From NCBI RefSeq assembly GCF_009728935.1, contig NZ_CP034235.1:3758001-3822000 (forward strand): DNA of 64,000 bases, written 5' to 3'. Source of the stretch: Paenibacillus psychroresistens (GTDB lineage Bacteria; Bacillota; Bacilli; Paenibacillales; NBRC-103111). Numbering within the stretch: position 1 is the first letter of the stretch; every line of letters starts with the position of its first letter. Of the stretch, positions 25,677-34,335 are shown one piece after another. The translations under genes were made by a program, and so were the position numbers. The notes beneath the pieces are model-generated. The model made no database searches. It saw only the letters and a program-made list of their open reading frames with translations, and was not told the origin of the DNA.

Positions 25677-26222
25677 ATGGATGTCCATATGGATTTTGAT
25701 TATTTACGAACAGTAGCCGATACATCGGATAAAAAAGCAATTGTGGTCGATCTTATGACAGCTTTTGGCGAAAAGGTGTGGAATTATGCATTCAGTCTGA
25801 CACGTAAACGTGAGCAAGCAGACGATATTACTCAGGAAGTATTTATTAAGGTTTACCGAAATCTATTTACCTTTCGCAATGAGGCTTCCATTAAAACATG
25901 GTTATTTACGATCACGCGCAATACAGCCTATTCTTATCGTAGGACCGCATTTTTCCGTAAGGTCTCGCTGGTTAGCCATGCCGAAACCTTGCAAACGCAG
26001 AGGTCTGCTGAAAACGAAGTTATGGAAAAAATCGGTGTGAGTGATATTTGGGAAAAAGTTATGCAGCTCCCTTTAAAATATCGTGAAGTGATTATTCTGT
26101 TTGGTTATGATCAATTATCGATGAAAGAGATTGCTGAAGTTTTAGATATTAATGAGGGTACAGTAAAATCCAGATTACATAATGCGCGGCTGAGATTGCT
26201 TAAATTAAAGGGAGGGGAGTAA
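25677..26222 (+). CDS. ECF RNA polymerase sigma factor
   Basis: 181 residues. Region 2: VWNYAFSLTRKREQADDITQEVFIKVYRN and IKTWLFTITRNTAYSYRR. Region 4: QLPLKYREVIILFGYDQLSMKEIAEVLDINEGTVKSRLHNAR. The regions are separated by a short linker. GAGGTG ribosome site. The stop is followed after one base by the ATG of a membrane-spanning partner, the usual sigma/anti-sigma arrangement. Confidence 0.94.
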   Translation: MDVHMDFDYLRTVADTSDKKAIVVDLMTAFGEKVWNYAFSLTRKREQADDITQEVFIKVYRNLFTFRNEASIKTWLFTITRNTAYSYRRTAFFRKVSLVSHAETLQTQRSAENEVMEKIGVSDIWEKVMQLPLKYREVIILFGYDQLSMKEIAEVLDINEGTVKSRLHNARLRLLKLKGGE

Positions 26223-26223
26223 T

Positions 26224-27492
26224 ATGGATCCCAGCTGGGAGAAGCTGAAGAATGAGCTGACAGATGGCCCTTTTTCGCAAAAAGGCTTTAGTAAGCAGCT
26301 GCAAAGGCAGATTGAGAATAAGATGGACAAACAATCAAAATTGTTCAGAAATCGTTCCTATCGCTTAGCCGGCGCTTGGTGTATTATGCTGCTCGTATTC
26401 AGTTTTATAGGCTTGAACTGGACGCCAATTACAGAATCTGTTGTTTCTTTTGAAGACACTGCCGTACATCTTAGTAATCAAAAAGCAATTGTAATCCAGG
26501 AGCAAGTCGTTATTACGGAACCTACGCCGGTAAAATCTGTTTTATTAATTGGTTTGCGAACGGATTTAAAGTCCAAGAATGAGAAGTCAATTTTTGGTGA
26601 GCTCAGCTATAGTGAGTATAGATCGCTAATGATTACAGGGGCAGTAAATGATCCTGCAAAATTAGAAGTTGCCGCAGAAGGCAGCGGTATCTTGGTTCCC
26701 TATCATCAAAATTTTTGGAAAATTGAACCTATTACTATCGAAGACAAAGCTAACACTTATCATTACCTGACTGCCTATAAAGCGAGTGAAGGGATCACAA
26801 AAAGAAAACAAACCGTGGATGCAGGTGTATTAGAGTCTATGCATAATGAGAAATTAGTGTTTGCCGGCAATCAATATGTTTCTATTCATGAAAATGATGA
26901 CAAGTGGTCAGGTAATCAACCAGGTCATTACGAAAAAATCTGGACGAAAACCATAGAGCAAGTTAATAATCCAACCAATAAAGCGGAGAATACGATATCG
27001 CTAGAAAAGATATTCAATAATCAAGCTACCCAAGCAATTGCACAGTTGCAAGATCAAGTACCGGCACCTCAGTCCATGATCAAGGATGAATTAACCGGGA
27101 ATAGCTGGACGATTAGCAGAAGCCAAGGGCAATGGATACCCAAGGTTGCAGAAACTATAGATACGACGAGCTATGCCACATCCTATATTTTGCACCCACT
27201 TCCGTTTTCATTACCAGAGAGTGTTGTTTCCTACGATAAATTAGCCTTAACATGGGAGCAAATTGTTCAAGCTCAGCCTCAAGCAATTGACGCGGCATCT
27301 TCACCAGATGGGGATATGATTGCGATTATCACAGCCGATAAACTTTATGCATATCCACTTGTTAACAATCAGATAGGCAAACTAGCTTTACAAGTGGATC
27401 TTCACGATAATGAAAGCATGGTTATGGCGCAATGGGCTACAGCCAAGTATGCAAATAATTGGGTAGTAGAAGGAAAGAGATATCTGAAATAG
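26224..27492 (+). CDS. Probable membrane anti-sigma factor
   Basis: 422 residues, one base after the ECF sigma gene and with a GGAGGGGAG site. About 45 cytoplasmic residues (MDPSWEKLKNELTDGPFSQKG) precede one membrane segment (LAGAWCIMLLVFSFIGLNW), then a long extracytoplasmic domain of about 355 residues. The H-x3-C-x2-C zinc motif of classical anti-sigma factors is missing, so the assignment rests on gene order and topology. The large outer domain would be the sensor. A terminator follows, which makes this a two-gene unit. Confidence 0.75.
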   Translation: MDPSWEKLKNELTDGPFSQKGFSKQLQRQIENKMDKQSKLFRNRSYRLAGAWCIMLLVFSFIGLNWTPITESVVSFEDTAVHLSNQKAIVIQEQVVITEPTPVKSVLLIGLRTDLKSKNEKSIFGELSYSEYRSLMITGAVNDPAKLEVAAEGSGILVPYHQNFWKIEPITIEDKANTYHYLTAYKASEGITKRKQTVDAGVLESMHNEKLVFAGNQYVSIHENDDKWSGNQPGHYEKIWTKTIEQVNNPTNKAENTISLEKIFNNQATQAIAQLQDQVPAPQSMIKDELTGNSWTISRSQGQWIPKVAETIDTTSYATSYILHPLPFSLPESVVSYDKLALTWEQIVQAQPQAIDAASSPDGDMIAIITADKLYAYPLVNNQIGKLALQVDLHDNESMVMAQWATAKYANNWVVEGKRYLK

Positions 27493-27508
27493 GATTCAAC
27501 GTTGTTTA

Positions 27509-27540
27509 AGAGCTGCTGGAATTTTTCAGCGCTCTTTTTT
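27509..27540 (+). terminator. Intrinsic terminator of the sigma/anti-sigma unit
   Basis: AGAGC and GCTG (27509-27518) pair with CAGC and GCTCT (27527-27535), one bulged T, followed by a T-run to 27540. Confidence 0.85.
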
Positions 27541-27563
27541 GCTGTATTGGCAGGATTATTTAC

Positions 27564-27612
27564 TTGACAGTGAAGGCTAAATAAAATATGATTCACCTGT
27601 CTGATAGGTGAA
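27564..27612 (+). promoter_or_regulatory. Promoter and operator of the FadR-type regulator
   Basis: TTGACA (27564-27569), 17 bases, TATGAT (27587-27592). Immediately after lies a near-perfect palindrome 27592-27612: TTCACCT, then GTCTGAT, then AGGTGAA, with the core CCTGTCTGATAGG (27596-27608). The core reappears in exact reverse-complement form before the binding-protein gene at 28378. Confidence 0.85.
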
Positions 27613-27638
27613 TAGGATATAAAGGAAGGTACATACAA

Positions 27639-28322
27639 ATGAGGAAAATTCAAAAAATTCATTTACATGAACAAGTCTCCCAGGAAATCCAAAATTACAT
27701 TCAAGAGAACGAGCTTAAAGAAGGGGAGAAGCTGCCTTCCGTAGAAGCAATGACCGTTATGTTTGGTGTGGGACGTTCGTCCTTGCGCGAAGCTTTGCGC
27801 TATTTAGAAGCTATAGAAATCATAAGAGTAGAGAATGGCAAAGGCATCTTTGTTAGAGATGTAGATACGTTTCGTTTTTCAGGTAAGGTAAAAGTAGAGA
27901 ATGAGAAAAAATTCCTGCTGTCCATTTTGGATGTACGTCGTGCACTTGAAGGCAAGGCCATAGAATTAGCTGCTAAACATATCACTCCCAAGCAGATTAA
28001 AGAAATAGAAGTTTGTTTAGTGGAGTACAAAAAGCTTAAGGAAGGCAATAAAGATACCTCCATGATCGATCTTTCTTTTCATCACCTGATCATGAAAGCT
28101 GCAGCAAACCCGATTCTTGAAAGTGTTTTAAATTCAATTGCAGATCTTTATAATAAATTTTTTAATGATCCGCTTGGCAACAAACAATTGTTTGATGATA
28201 CTTATTTATTCCATTTCACCATGTTTAAAGCGATCTCTGAACATGATGCAGCAGGGGCTTTAGAAGAATTTAATAAGATGATGAATTGTATTGAAGAGCT
28301 TATCACATCCTATAAAGAGTAA
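27639..28322 (+). CDS. FadR-subfamily GntR transcriptional regulator
   Basis: 227 residues. N-terminal winged helix: LKEGEKLPSVEAMTVMFGVG, SSLREALRYLEAIEI and NGKGIFV. The C-terminal all-helical FCD domain (LLSILDVRRALEGKAIELA, FHHLIMKAAANPIL, HFTMFKAISEHDAAGA) carries the Asp/His positions that bind metal and ligand. It almost certainly represses its own promoter and the ABC/PLP-enzyme operon that follows, through the shared CCTRTCNGAYAGG site. The ligand is probably the transported substrate or a product. Confidence 0.93.
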   Translation: MRKIQKIHLHEQVSQEIQNYIQENELKEGEKLPSVEAMTVMFGVGRSSLREALRYLEAIEIIRVENGKGIFVRDVDTFRFSGKVKVENEKKFLLSILDVRRALEGKAIELAAKHITPKQIKEIEVCLVEYKKLKEGNKDTSMIDLSFHHLIMKAAANPILESVLNSIADLYNKFFNDPLGNKQLFDDTYLFHFTMFKAISEHDAAGALEEFNKMMNCIEELITSYKE

Positions 28323-28345
28323 GCGTAGCAGCCGTAAAAATTTTC

Positions 28346-28390
28346 TTGACGGGTAAAACGCTTTCAATTATAATCAACCTATCAGACAGG
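28346..28390 (+). promoter_or_regulatory. Promoter, cre-like site and FadR-type operator of the ABC operon
   Basis: TTGACG (28346-28351), 17 bases, TATAAT (28369-28374). GTAAAACGCTTTCA (28353-28366) in the spacer fits the CcpA cre consensus except for its first two bases. CCTATCAGACAGG (28378-28390) is the exact reverse complement of the core in the regulator's own promoter. This predicts dual control by carbon catabolite repression and a substrate-specific repressor. Confidence 0.82.
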
Positions 28391-28434
28391 ATGACTGTAT
28401 GATACATGCTTTCAAAAATGGGGAGGATCATTAA

Positions 28435-29778
28435 ATGAACAGACCAAGCACTAAGAAAGTCGCTTCAATTCTACTCTCGCTCACAATGGTACTAGGGATT
28501 CTTGCAGGCTGTGCAAGCAAGGAAGATTCAGATGCTTCATCAAGTGCTCCAGCAGGTGAATCAGGAAAGAAAGTTACGCTTCATATGATTGAAAGCCTAA
28601 CTAGTCCTACAAGAACAGATTCACTTAAGGCGATACTTGCTGATTTCGAGAAAGCCAATCCGAATATCAAGGTTGATCTCATTTCACCTCCATTTGATCA
28701 AGCGGACAACAAAATTACAACAATGCTAGCAGCTAACCAAGATCTTGACGTAATGGAAGCAAGAGATTTAAACGTTGGCGAATTAGTTAATAACGAGTAC
28801 ATTGAACCATTGGATACTTACACTGCTGCTTGGAAGGATTTCGCAACAGTTAGTGGTACTGCAAAAGCGGTTGGGACTGTCCAAGGGAAATTATATTTCC
28901 TTGCTAATGCCATGTATCAAAGACAATTATTTTATAGAAAAGATTGGTTTGAAGAAAAAGGCTTAAAAGTGCCAACAACCTATCAAGAAATATATGAAGT
29001 CGGTAAACAATTAACAGATCCTGCTAAGAATCGTTATGGGTTTTCATTCCGTGGAGGTTCAGGTTCAAACGGAACTTCGGATGCGATGATTCTTTCTTAC
29101 AACGCGGATAATGATAATCTTGAGGATTCACAATTCCTAAAAGACGGAAAAACGATTTATTCTTCTCCGGAAGCTAAACAAGCAATGGAATTGTATGTTA
29201 AAATTTATAAAGAAGCATCACCAAAAGATTCTATTAACTGGGGATTTAATGAGCAAGTACAAGCTTTCACTTCAGGTGTAACAGCTATGCTGCTTCAAGA
29301 TCCAGATGCGATCCAAGGAATTCAAGAAAAGATGAAAGAAGGAACTTGGGCAACAGCACCTATTCCTGTTGGTCCAACTGGCAAAGCTTTAGTAGCAACT
29401 GGCGCAGCTGGATGGGCAATGGTTGCCAATTCCAAGAACAAACCAGAAGCATGGAAATTGATTGAGTTCCTCTCAAATCCAGAGCAAAATCTTAAGATAG
29501 CAAAATCAACAGGTGTAATTGCGTTACACACTACAGCTTCTACGGATCCTTTCTTCCAAACAGGTCCGTATAAAACTTTATTGGATATGTCAGCTAAAGC
29601 AGATGTTTTTGTTAATTACAAGCCGGCATTTGAATATGAAGGTACAGGACAATGGAACAAAATTACTATGGAAGCCAATCAAGCTTTACTATTTGACAAA
29701 GCAACTTTAGAGGATACTCTAAAGGGCTGGGATGCTTTCTGGGTCGATCAAAAGGAAATACAATCGAAGAAGAAATAA
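28435..29778 (+). CDS. Extracellular solute-binding lipoprotein of ABC transporter
   Basis: 447 residues. Lipobox in LGILAGCAS (Cys near residue 24), then a Ser/Ala-rich linker and a family 1 binding fold (VTLHMIESLTSPTRTDSL; YFLANAMYQRQLFYRKDWFEEKG; AGWAMVANSKNKPEAWKLIEFL). It is the first gene of an operon with two permeases and a Cys/Met-type PLP enzyme. The hairpin right after it favours higher expression than the permeases. GGGAGG ribosome site. Confidence 0.92.
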   Translation: MNRPSTKKVASILLSLTMVLGILAGCASKEDSDASSSAPAGESGKKVTLHMIESLTSPTRTDSLKAILADFEKANPNIKVDLISPPFDQADNKITTMLAANQDLDVMEARDLNVGELVNNEYIEPLDTYTAAWKDFATVSGTAKAVGTVQGKLYFLANAMYQRQLFYRKDWFEEKGLKVPTTYQEIYEVGKQLTDPAKNRYGFSFRGGSGSNGTSDAMILSYNADNDNLEDSQFLKDGKTIYSSPEAKQAMELYVKIYKEASPKDSINWGFNEQVQAFTSGVTAMLLQDPDAIQGIQEKMKEGTWATAPIPVGPTGKALVATGAAGWAMVANSKNKPEAWKLIEFLSNPEQNLKIAKSTGVIALHTTASTDPFFQTGPYKTLLDMSAKADVFVNYKPAFEYEGTGQWNKITMEANQALLFDKATLEDTLKGWDAFWVDQKEIQSKKK

Positions 29779-29791
29779 TACGTATTGAAAA

Positions 29792-29826
29792 GTGGTGGGT
29801 AATGGAAATTTGCCCACCACATTTTT
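29792..29826 (+). terminator. Intercistronic terminator after the binding-protein gene
   Basis: GTGGTGGG (29792-29799) and CCCACCAC (29813-29820) with T's at 29822-29826. The permease genes have no evident promoter, so this is probably a leaky attenuator that sets the expression ratio. Confidence 0.82.
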
Positions 29827-29846
29827 AAATCTAAGGGGTGCAAGCC

Positions 29847-30728
29847 ATGAAAAGTCTAAATCGATTTATCTTGTTGAGCTTACTTCCTACATTATTCTTG
29901 GTTTTAGTATTTACATACTATCCTTTTCTCAAGGGAATAGTGATGGCCTTTCAAGAATATAAGCTGTTTAACCTGAAGAATATCCATTATGTAGGATTAG
30001 ATAATTTCAAGGATGCATTTAAGGATCCTAAATTTCTCACAGCTTTTTCTAATACAGCTTATTGGGTATTTGTTTCACTCATCCTGCAGTTTTTATTTGG
30101 ATTAATATTAGCCTTGCTGCTGAATAAACCTTTCAAAGGGCGTGGCATTTATCAAGGACTTGCTTTTTATTCTTGGGCTTTATCAGGCTTTATTATCGGG
30201 ATGATCTGGAAATGGTTGTACAATTCTCAAATCGGGGTTATCAATGACTTATTGCTTAAGCTTGGTATTATTAATGAACGGATTGGATTCCTCTCTGACC
30301 CTAAATGGGCGATGAAGGCGATTATTATTACCAATGTTTGGTATGGCATTGCTTTTTTTGCGATTATGATTTTGGCAGCCCTGCAATCTATTCCTGCTGA
30401 GCTTTATGATGCATCCAGTATTGATGGTGCTAATGGCTTTCGCAGGCTTGTAAATATTACTTTACCGTTTATCATGCCAACTATTATAACTACTACATTG
30501 CTAAGAGCTATTTGGATATTTAATGATCCAACGATTATTTATGGAATGACTAATGGAGGTCCAGCAGGCAGTACCCATATTCTTTCATCTTTTATGCTGG
30601 ATAAAATTATTTATGGTAGAGATTATGGAGCAGCTTCCGCAGTTGGTGTCATTATGATTGTAGTTCTACTGCTTTATACATTATTCTTTTTAGCAGTAAC
30701 TAGATCAGAGAAGGTAGGGGATTTCTAA
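29847..30728 (+). CDS. ABC transporter permease (MalF/UgpA-type)
   Basis: 293 residues from the ATG at 29847 (AAGGGG upstream; the GTG at 29838 lies within that site). Six membrane segments. EAA loop: PAELYDASSIDGANGFRRLVNITLPFI. Periplasmic TNGGPAGST is the MalF-type marker. It overlaps the next permease by one base and forms the channel with it. No ATPase is encoded nearby. Confidence 0.92.
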   Translation: MKSLNRFILLSLLPTLFLVLVFTYYPFLKGIVMAFQEYKLFNLKNIHYVGLDNFKDAFKDPKFLTAFSNTAYWVFVSLILQFLFGLILALLLNKPFKGRGIYQGLAFYSWALSGFIIGMIWKWLYNSQIGVINDLLLKLGIINERIGFLSDPKWAMKAIIITNVWYGIAFFAIMILAALQSIPAELYDASSIDGANGFRRLVNITLPFIMPTIITTTLLRAIWIFNDPTIIYGMTNGGPAGSTHILSSFMLDKIIYGRDYGAASAVGVIMIVVLLLYTLFFLAVTRSEKVGDF

Positions 30729-31555
30729 TGAAGGAACGTCTTCTTGGCAGTTTGAAAGTATTCTACCTGGCCCTGCATTTAATCGTAATGGTTTTTCCAT
30801 TGTATTGGATTGTAATTACCTCTTTAAAGCCACAAAAAGATATTTTTAGCTTTCCGCTAAAGTACTGGCCTACTCATTTGACCTTTGATAATTATGTGAA
30901 TGTATTCAAAATTTCCAAATTTCACATTTATATAGGGAACAGTTTATTGGTATCCATTATTTCAGCTACGATTGTTATAGCTATTGCTACGCTTAGTGCT
31001 TATGTATTAGCACGCTATAGATTTCGTGGTCATCAACAGATCATGCTGGCGTTTTTCCTTACACAAATGCTTCCAGGATTTATTTCCCTGGCTCCATTAT
31101 ATTTATTGATGTCGAATTTGCATTTGATTGATACACGTATTTCACTAGTACTCTTGTATACCGTAGGACTGATTCCTTTCTCCACCATTATTCTCCGCGG
31201 GTTTTTCCAACGGATCCCGGTTAGCTTGGAAGAAGCGGCCATGATTGATGGCTGTTCAAGGGTTATGGCTTTAATCCGCATTATTATTCCAGTTATGCTG
31301 CCAGGAATAGCGTCAACCTTTATTTTCGCCTTTGTGCAGAATTGGAATGAGCTGTTCCTCGCCGTTATGTTTATCGATAGCGAAGCATTAAAAACACTAC
31401 CAGTTGCGATGAACTCTTTTGTACTTAAATTTGATGTGGATTGGGGCTCGATGTCTGCAGGGACTGTATTGTCTATTCTACCTTCCATTGTCTTGTTCGC
31501 TTTTGCACAAAGATTTATTGTACAGGGTTTAACTCAAGGAGCCGAAAAAGGCTGA
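30728..31555 (+). CDS. ABC transporter permease (MalG-type)
   Basis: 275 residues, six membrane segments (FYLALHLIVMVFPLYWIVITSLK first). EAA loop: PVSLEEAAMIDGCSRVMALIRIIIPVML. It ends QRFIVQGLTQGAEKG, as is normal for MalG-type partners. Start coupled to the preceding stop (TAATG). Regulated with the rest of the operon from 28346. Confidence 0.93.
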   Translation: MKERLLGSLKVFYLALHLIVMVFPLYWIVITSLKPQKDIFSFPLKYWPTHLTFDNYVNVFKISKFHIYIGNSLLVSIISATIVIAIATLSAYVLARYRFRGHQQIMLAFFLTQMLPGFISLAPLYLLMSNLHLIDTRISLVLLYTVGLIPFSTIILRGFFQRIPVSLEEAAMIDGCSRVMALIRIIIPVMLPGIASTFIFAFVQNWNELFLAVMFIDSEALKTLPVAMNSFVLKFDVDWGSMSAGTVLSILPSIVLFAFAQRFIVQGLTQGAEKG

Positions 31556-31589
31556 TTCAGATTCATTTTTATTAGAAAGGATTGGAACT

Positions 31590-32744
31590 ATGCGCGACAC
31601 TAAACATCAAGAAACTCAATTTACTTCTGTAGCTCACGATCCTATGGATTCTAGGCATCATGGATCAATTAGTATTCCGATTTATCAAACCAGCCTCTTT
31701 GCTTTTGATAACCACGATGATTTTGATCAGGCAATGGTAAATGTATTAGACCATCACGTGTATTCACGCGGTAATAATCCTACCGTATTATATCTGGAAC
31801 AAAAGCTTGCCGAATTGGAAGAGGGCGAGGTTGCTAAATGCTTCGCTTCTGGGATGGCAGCTATTTCTTCAGCCATTATGTCCGTTATCCGCGGTGGAGA
31901 CCACATTATCTGCACACATCAGGTTTATGGGCCAACAAGAGAATTTCTTGGCTCATACTTAGAACGTTTTAACATAGAAACAACCTTTGTGGACGGTACT
32001 TCCATGGAGGAATGGAAAGCAGCTGTTCGCCCGAATACCAAATTAATTTATTTGGAAAGTCCAACGAGTGCGTACTTTCAGCTGCAGGATTTGCAGGCGC
32101 TTGTTGAGCTTGCACATAGTGTAGGGGCTATAACCATTTGTGATGGAAGCTGGGCAACTGCCTGCAATCAGAAACCTTTAAAGCTCGGTGTCGACATGGT
32201 CGTTCATTCCATAACCAAATATATTGCTGGACATAGTGATTGTTTGGGTGGTGTGGTAATCGGCAATAAGCTGCATATAGATCGACTTAGCCAGAATGAA
32301 TATATGCTTTTCGGGGGTATCATGACACCGCAAAGTGCTGCGCTAGTAATCAGAGGTTTGCGAACGTTGCCTTTGCGTATGCAAAGACATGAAGAAAGTG
32401 GCTTAATCATAGCTAAACACCTTTTAAAACAAGCATTTGTAACAAAAGTCAATCATCCTGGACTGATTTCTCATCCCCAGCATGAATTGGCTCTACGTCA
32501 AATGCTTGGATTCAGCAGCTTGTTTTCCTTCGAGTCAGATGAACCGGTTCAGAAGCTAAGAGAATGGGCTAATCGCCTACGTTACTTCAAAATAGGCGTA
32601 AGCTGGGGTGGCTTTGAGAGCTTAATAACCGTAAAAGCAATTGAGGATAGTTCGCTTCAAGGACATCATACATTGGTGCGAATCTATGTAGGAATGGAAA
32701 GTCCAGAAGATTTGATTCGAGATATGAATGAAGCTTGGCAGTAA
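31590..32744 (+). CDS. Cys/Met-metabolism (trans-sulfuration family) PLP enzyme
   Basis: 384 residues, 34 bases after the permease gene with AGAAAGGA. PLP motifs: Lys210 in HSITKYIAGHSDCLGGVV (Schiff base), SGMAAISSAIM near the phosphate pocket and YSRGNNPT in the N-terminal clamp. The fold is that of cystathionine gamma-synthase/beta-lyase or methionine gamma-lyase. Its place in an importer operon under a FadR-type repressor is unusual for biosynthetic MetB/MetC and points to catabolism of an imported amino-acid or thiol-containing conjugate. The exact reaction (beta- or gamma-elimination) is not resolved. Confidence 0.87.
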   Translation: MRDTKHQETQFTSVAHDPMDSRHHGSISIPIYQTSLFAFDNHDDFDQAMVNVLDHHVYSRGNNPTVLYLEQKLAELEEGEVAKCFASGMAAISSAIMSVIRGGDHIICTHQVYGPTREFLGSYLERFNIETTFVDGTSMEEWKAAVRPNTKLIYLESPTSAYFQLQDLQALVELAHSVGAITICDGSWATACNQKPLKLGVDMVVHSITKYIAGHSDCLGGVVIGNKLHIDRLSQNEYMLFGGIMTPQSAALVIRGLRTLPLRMQRHEESGLIIAKHLLKQAFVTKVNHPGLISHPQHELALRQMLGFSSLFSFESDEPVQKLREWANRLRYFKIGVSWGGFESLITVKAIEDSSLQGHHTLVRIYVGMESPEDLIRDMNEAWQ

Positions 32745-32778
32745 GGATCAAACCAAACCATAACAAAACACGGGGAAG

Positions 32779-32821
32779 CAGTAAGAAGACGGTGAATTTA
32801 ATCGTCAGCTTACTGTTTTTT
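32779..32821 (+). terminator. Operon terminator after the PLP enzyme gene
   Basis: CAGTAAG (32779-32785) with CTTACTG (32809-32815), an inner GACG/CGTC stem and a six-T tail. Confidence 0.88.
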
Positions 32822-32938
32822 GTTTATTAAGAGGGCTCGGTATGAGTGCCGTTCCAGTTAATTTGAAACCGTATATGATGAAAAATAACAGCTGAATTAT
32901 GCAGTCATTTTGAATCGATTTATATGGAGGATGGTTTA

Positions 32939-34138
32939 ATGGACTGTTTCCTTTTAAAATGCACATTATGCAATAAGACAGAAGTGTTTGCGTTGAAAGG
33001 GAAATGTGAATGCGGAGGCACTTTGCTTGTTGAGTATGATATAGAGCTTGCTGCTAGGACATTCACCAAAGCTAATCTTAAACAAAGACATTCTTCGATG
33101 TGGAAATATCACGAACTGCTGCCAATTACTAATCCCAATTGCATTGTCTCGCTTGGCGAGGGCTATACACCGTTAATCAGATTAAATACTTGGGAGCAAA
33201 AGCTTCCGTTGGGTAAGCTATATATTAAACGCGAGGAACAGAACCCAACAGGCAGCTTTAAAGCTAGAGGTTTCTCAGCTGCACTGACATTATTGAAAGA
33301 AAGAGGTATTGTAAAAGCAGCTGTACCGTCTAATGGCAATGCTGCATCAGCATTTGCTGCTTATTCAGGGCGGGCTGGCATAGATGCCTATGTGTTCATT
33401 CCTCAGGATTGTCCCTATCTTATTGTGGAAGAGTGTTTGCATTATGGGGCTAAAACCTACCTTGTGGATGGACTCATTCATGATGCAGGAGCTATTGTCG
33501 AAGCAGGAAAAGTTGAGCAAGGATGGTTTAATGTCGGTACATTAAGGGAGCCTGGAAGGGTTGAAGGCAAGAAAACGATGGGATTTGAAATCGCTGAGCA
33601 GTTAGAATGGACCCTGCCAGATGTTATCATTTACCCAACAGGGGGAGGTTCAGGAGTTATTGGACTATGGAGAGCCTTTAGCCAGCTCCTTGAGTTGGGA
33701 TTAGTTAATGGCGAAATGCCACGAATTGCAGCTGTGCAGGAATATGGCTGCACGCCGATTTGTGATGCCTTTCAGGAAACTGGACTAACTGTTTACGCAA
33801 CATTGCCAGCTCCTACAGGGATGCGAGTACCGGAACCACCTGACCGACAGCTTGTGGCATCTATAATACGCAAAATGAATGGAACAACAGTCACAGTTAC
33901 CCAAGCTGAAATAAGAGCAGCGGCAGCTGCTACAGGCTTGAGTGGAATATCATCCTCCCCTGAAGGTGCTGCAACTTGGGCAGGAATGCTGCGTCTGTGT
34001 GAAACGGGCTGGATCCAAAAGAAGGATAAGGTTGTTTTATTTAACACCTCTCATGCGATGAAATATAGTGCTGGAAAACATGCCTCACATATTCCACTTA
34101 TTAAGAGCTATCAGGATTTTTTGGATGTAAGAAAATAA
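32939..34138 (+). CDS. Threonine synthase-like PLP enzyme
   Basis: 399 residues from the ATG at 32939 (ATGGAGGATGG site upstream). The first 35 residues form a zinc-ribbon-like patch (LKCTLCNK and GKCECGG) seen in class I threonine synthases and relatives. The fold-type II PLP lysine is Lys108 in TGSFKARG, the phosphate loop is PTGGGSG, and SLGEGYTPL is the substrate loop. The insertion pattern and a missing hom/thrB neighbourhood leave open a diaminopropionate- or other threonine-synthase-like role. It is monocistronic, after a strong terminator. Confidence 0.82.
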   Translation: MDCFLLKCTLCNKTEVFALKGKCECGGTLLVEYDIELAARTFTKANLKQRHSSMWKYHELLPITNPNCIVSLGEGYTPLIRLNTWEQKLPLGKLYIKREEQNPTGSFKARGFSAALTLLKERGIVKAAVPSNGNAASAFAAYSGRAGIDAYVFIPQDCPYLIVEECLHYGAKTYLVDGLIHDAGAIVEAGKVEQGWFNVGTLREPGRVEGKKTMGFEIAEQLEWTLPDVIIYPTGGGSGVIGLWRAFSQLLELGLVNGEMPRIAAVQEYGCTPICDAFQETGLTVYATLPAPTGMRVPEPPDRQLVASIIRKMNGTTVTVTQAEIRAAAAATGLSGISSSPEGAATWAGMLRLCETGWIQKKDKVVLFNTSHAMKYSAGKHASHIPLIKSYQDFLDVRK

Positions 34139-34335
34139 ATAAACAATAGGATCACTAAATTGAAAAATATGGTATTCTTTAAAATATACTACTAAAAAAA
34201 TCAAGTATTCAGCTGTATGTGTATGGATGTTAAGTCTAAAGGAACGTGAATGCTAAAGCATCTACGTTCCTAAGGAATCAAATCCAGCAAGGAAGTCATC
34301 ACTCCCCAATAAAGCTTAGAGGAGAATATACATAA

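Noticed and set aside
31033-31488. 151-codon minus-strand frame inside an ABC permease gene
   Set aside because: Shadow of a conserved permease including its EAA loop; no ribosome site.
34241-34270. GGAACGT/ACGTTCC stem considered as a T-box or riboswitch in front of the HAD gene
   Set aside because: No T-box sequence, no terminator/antiterminator pair and no known aptamer core; left as a hairpin of unknown role.
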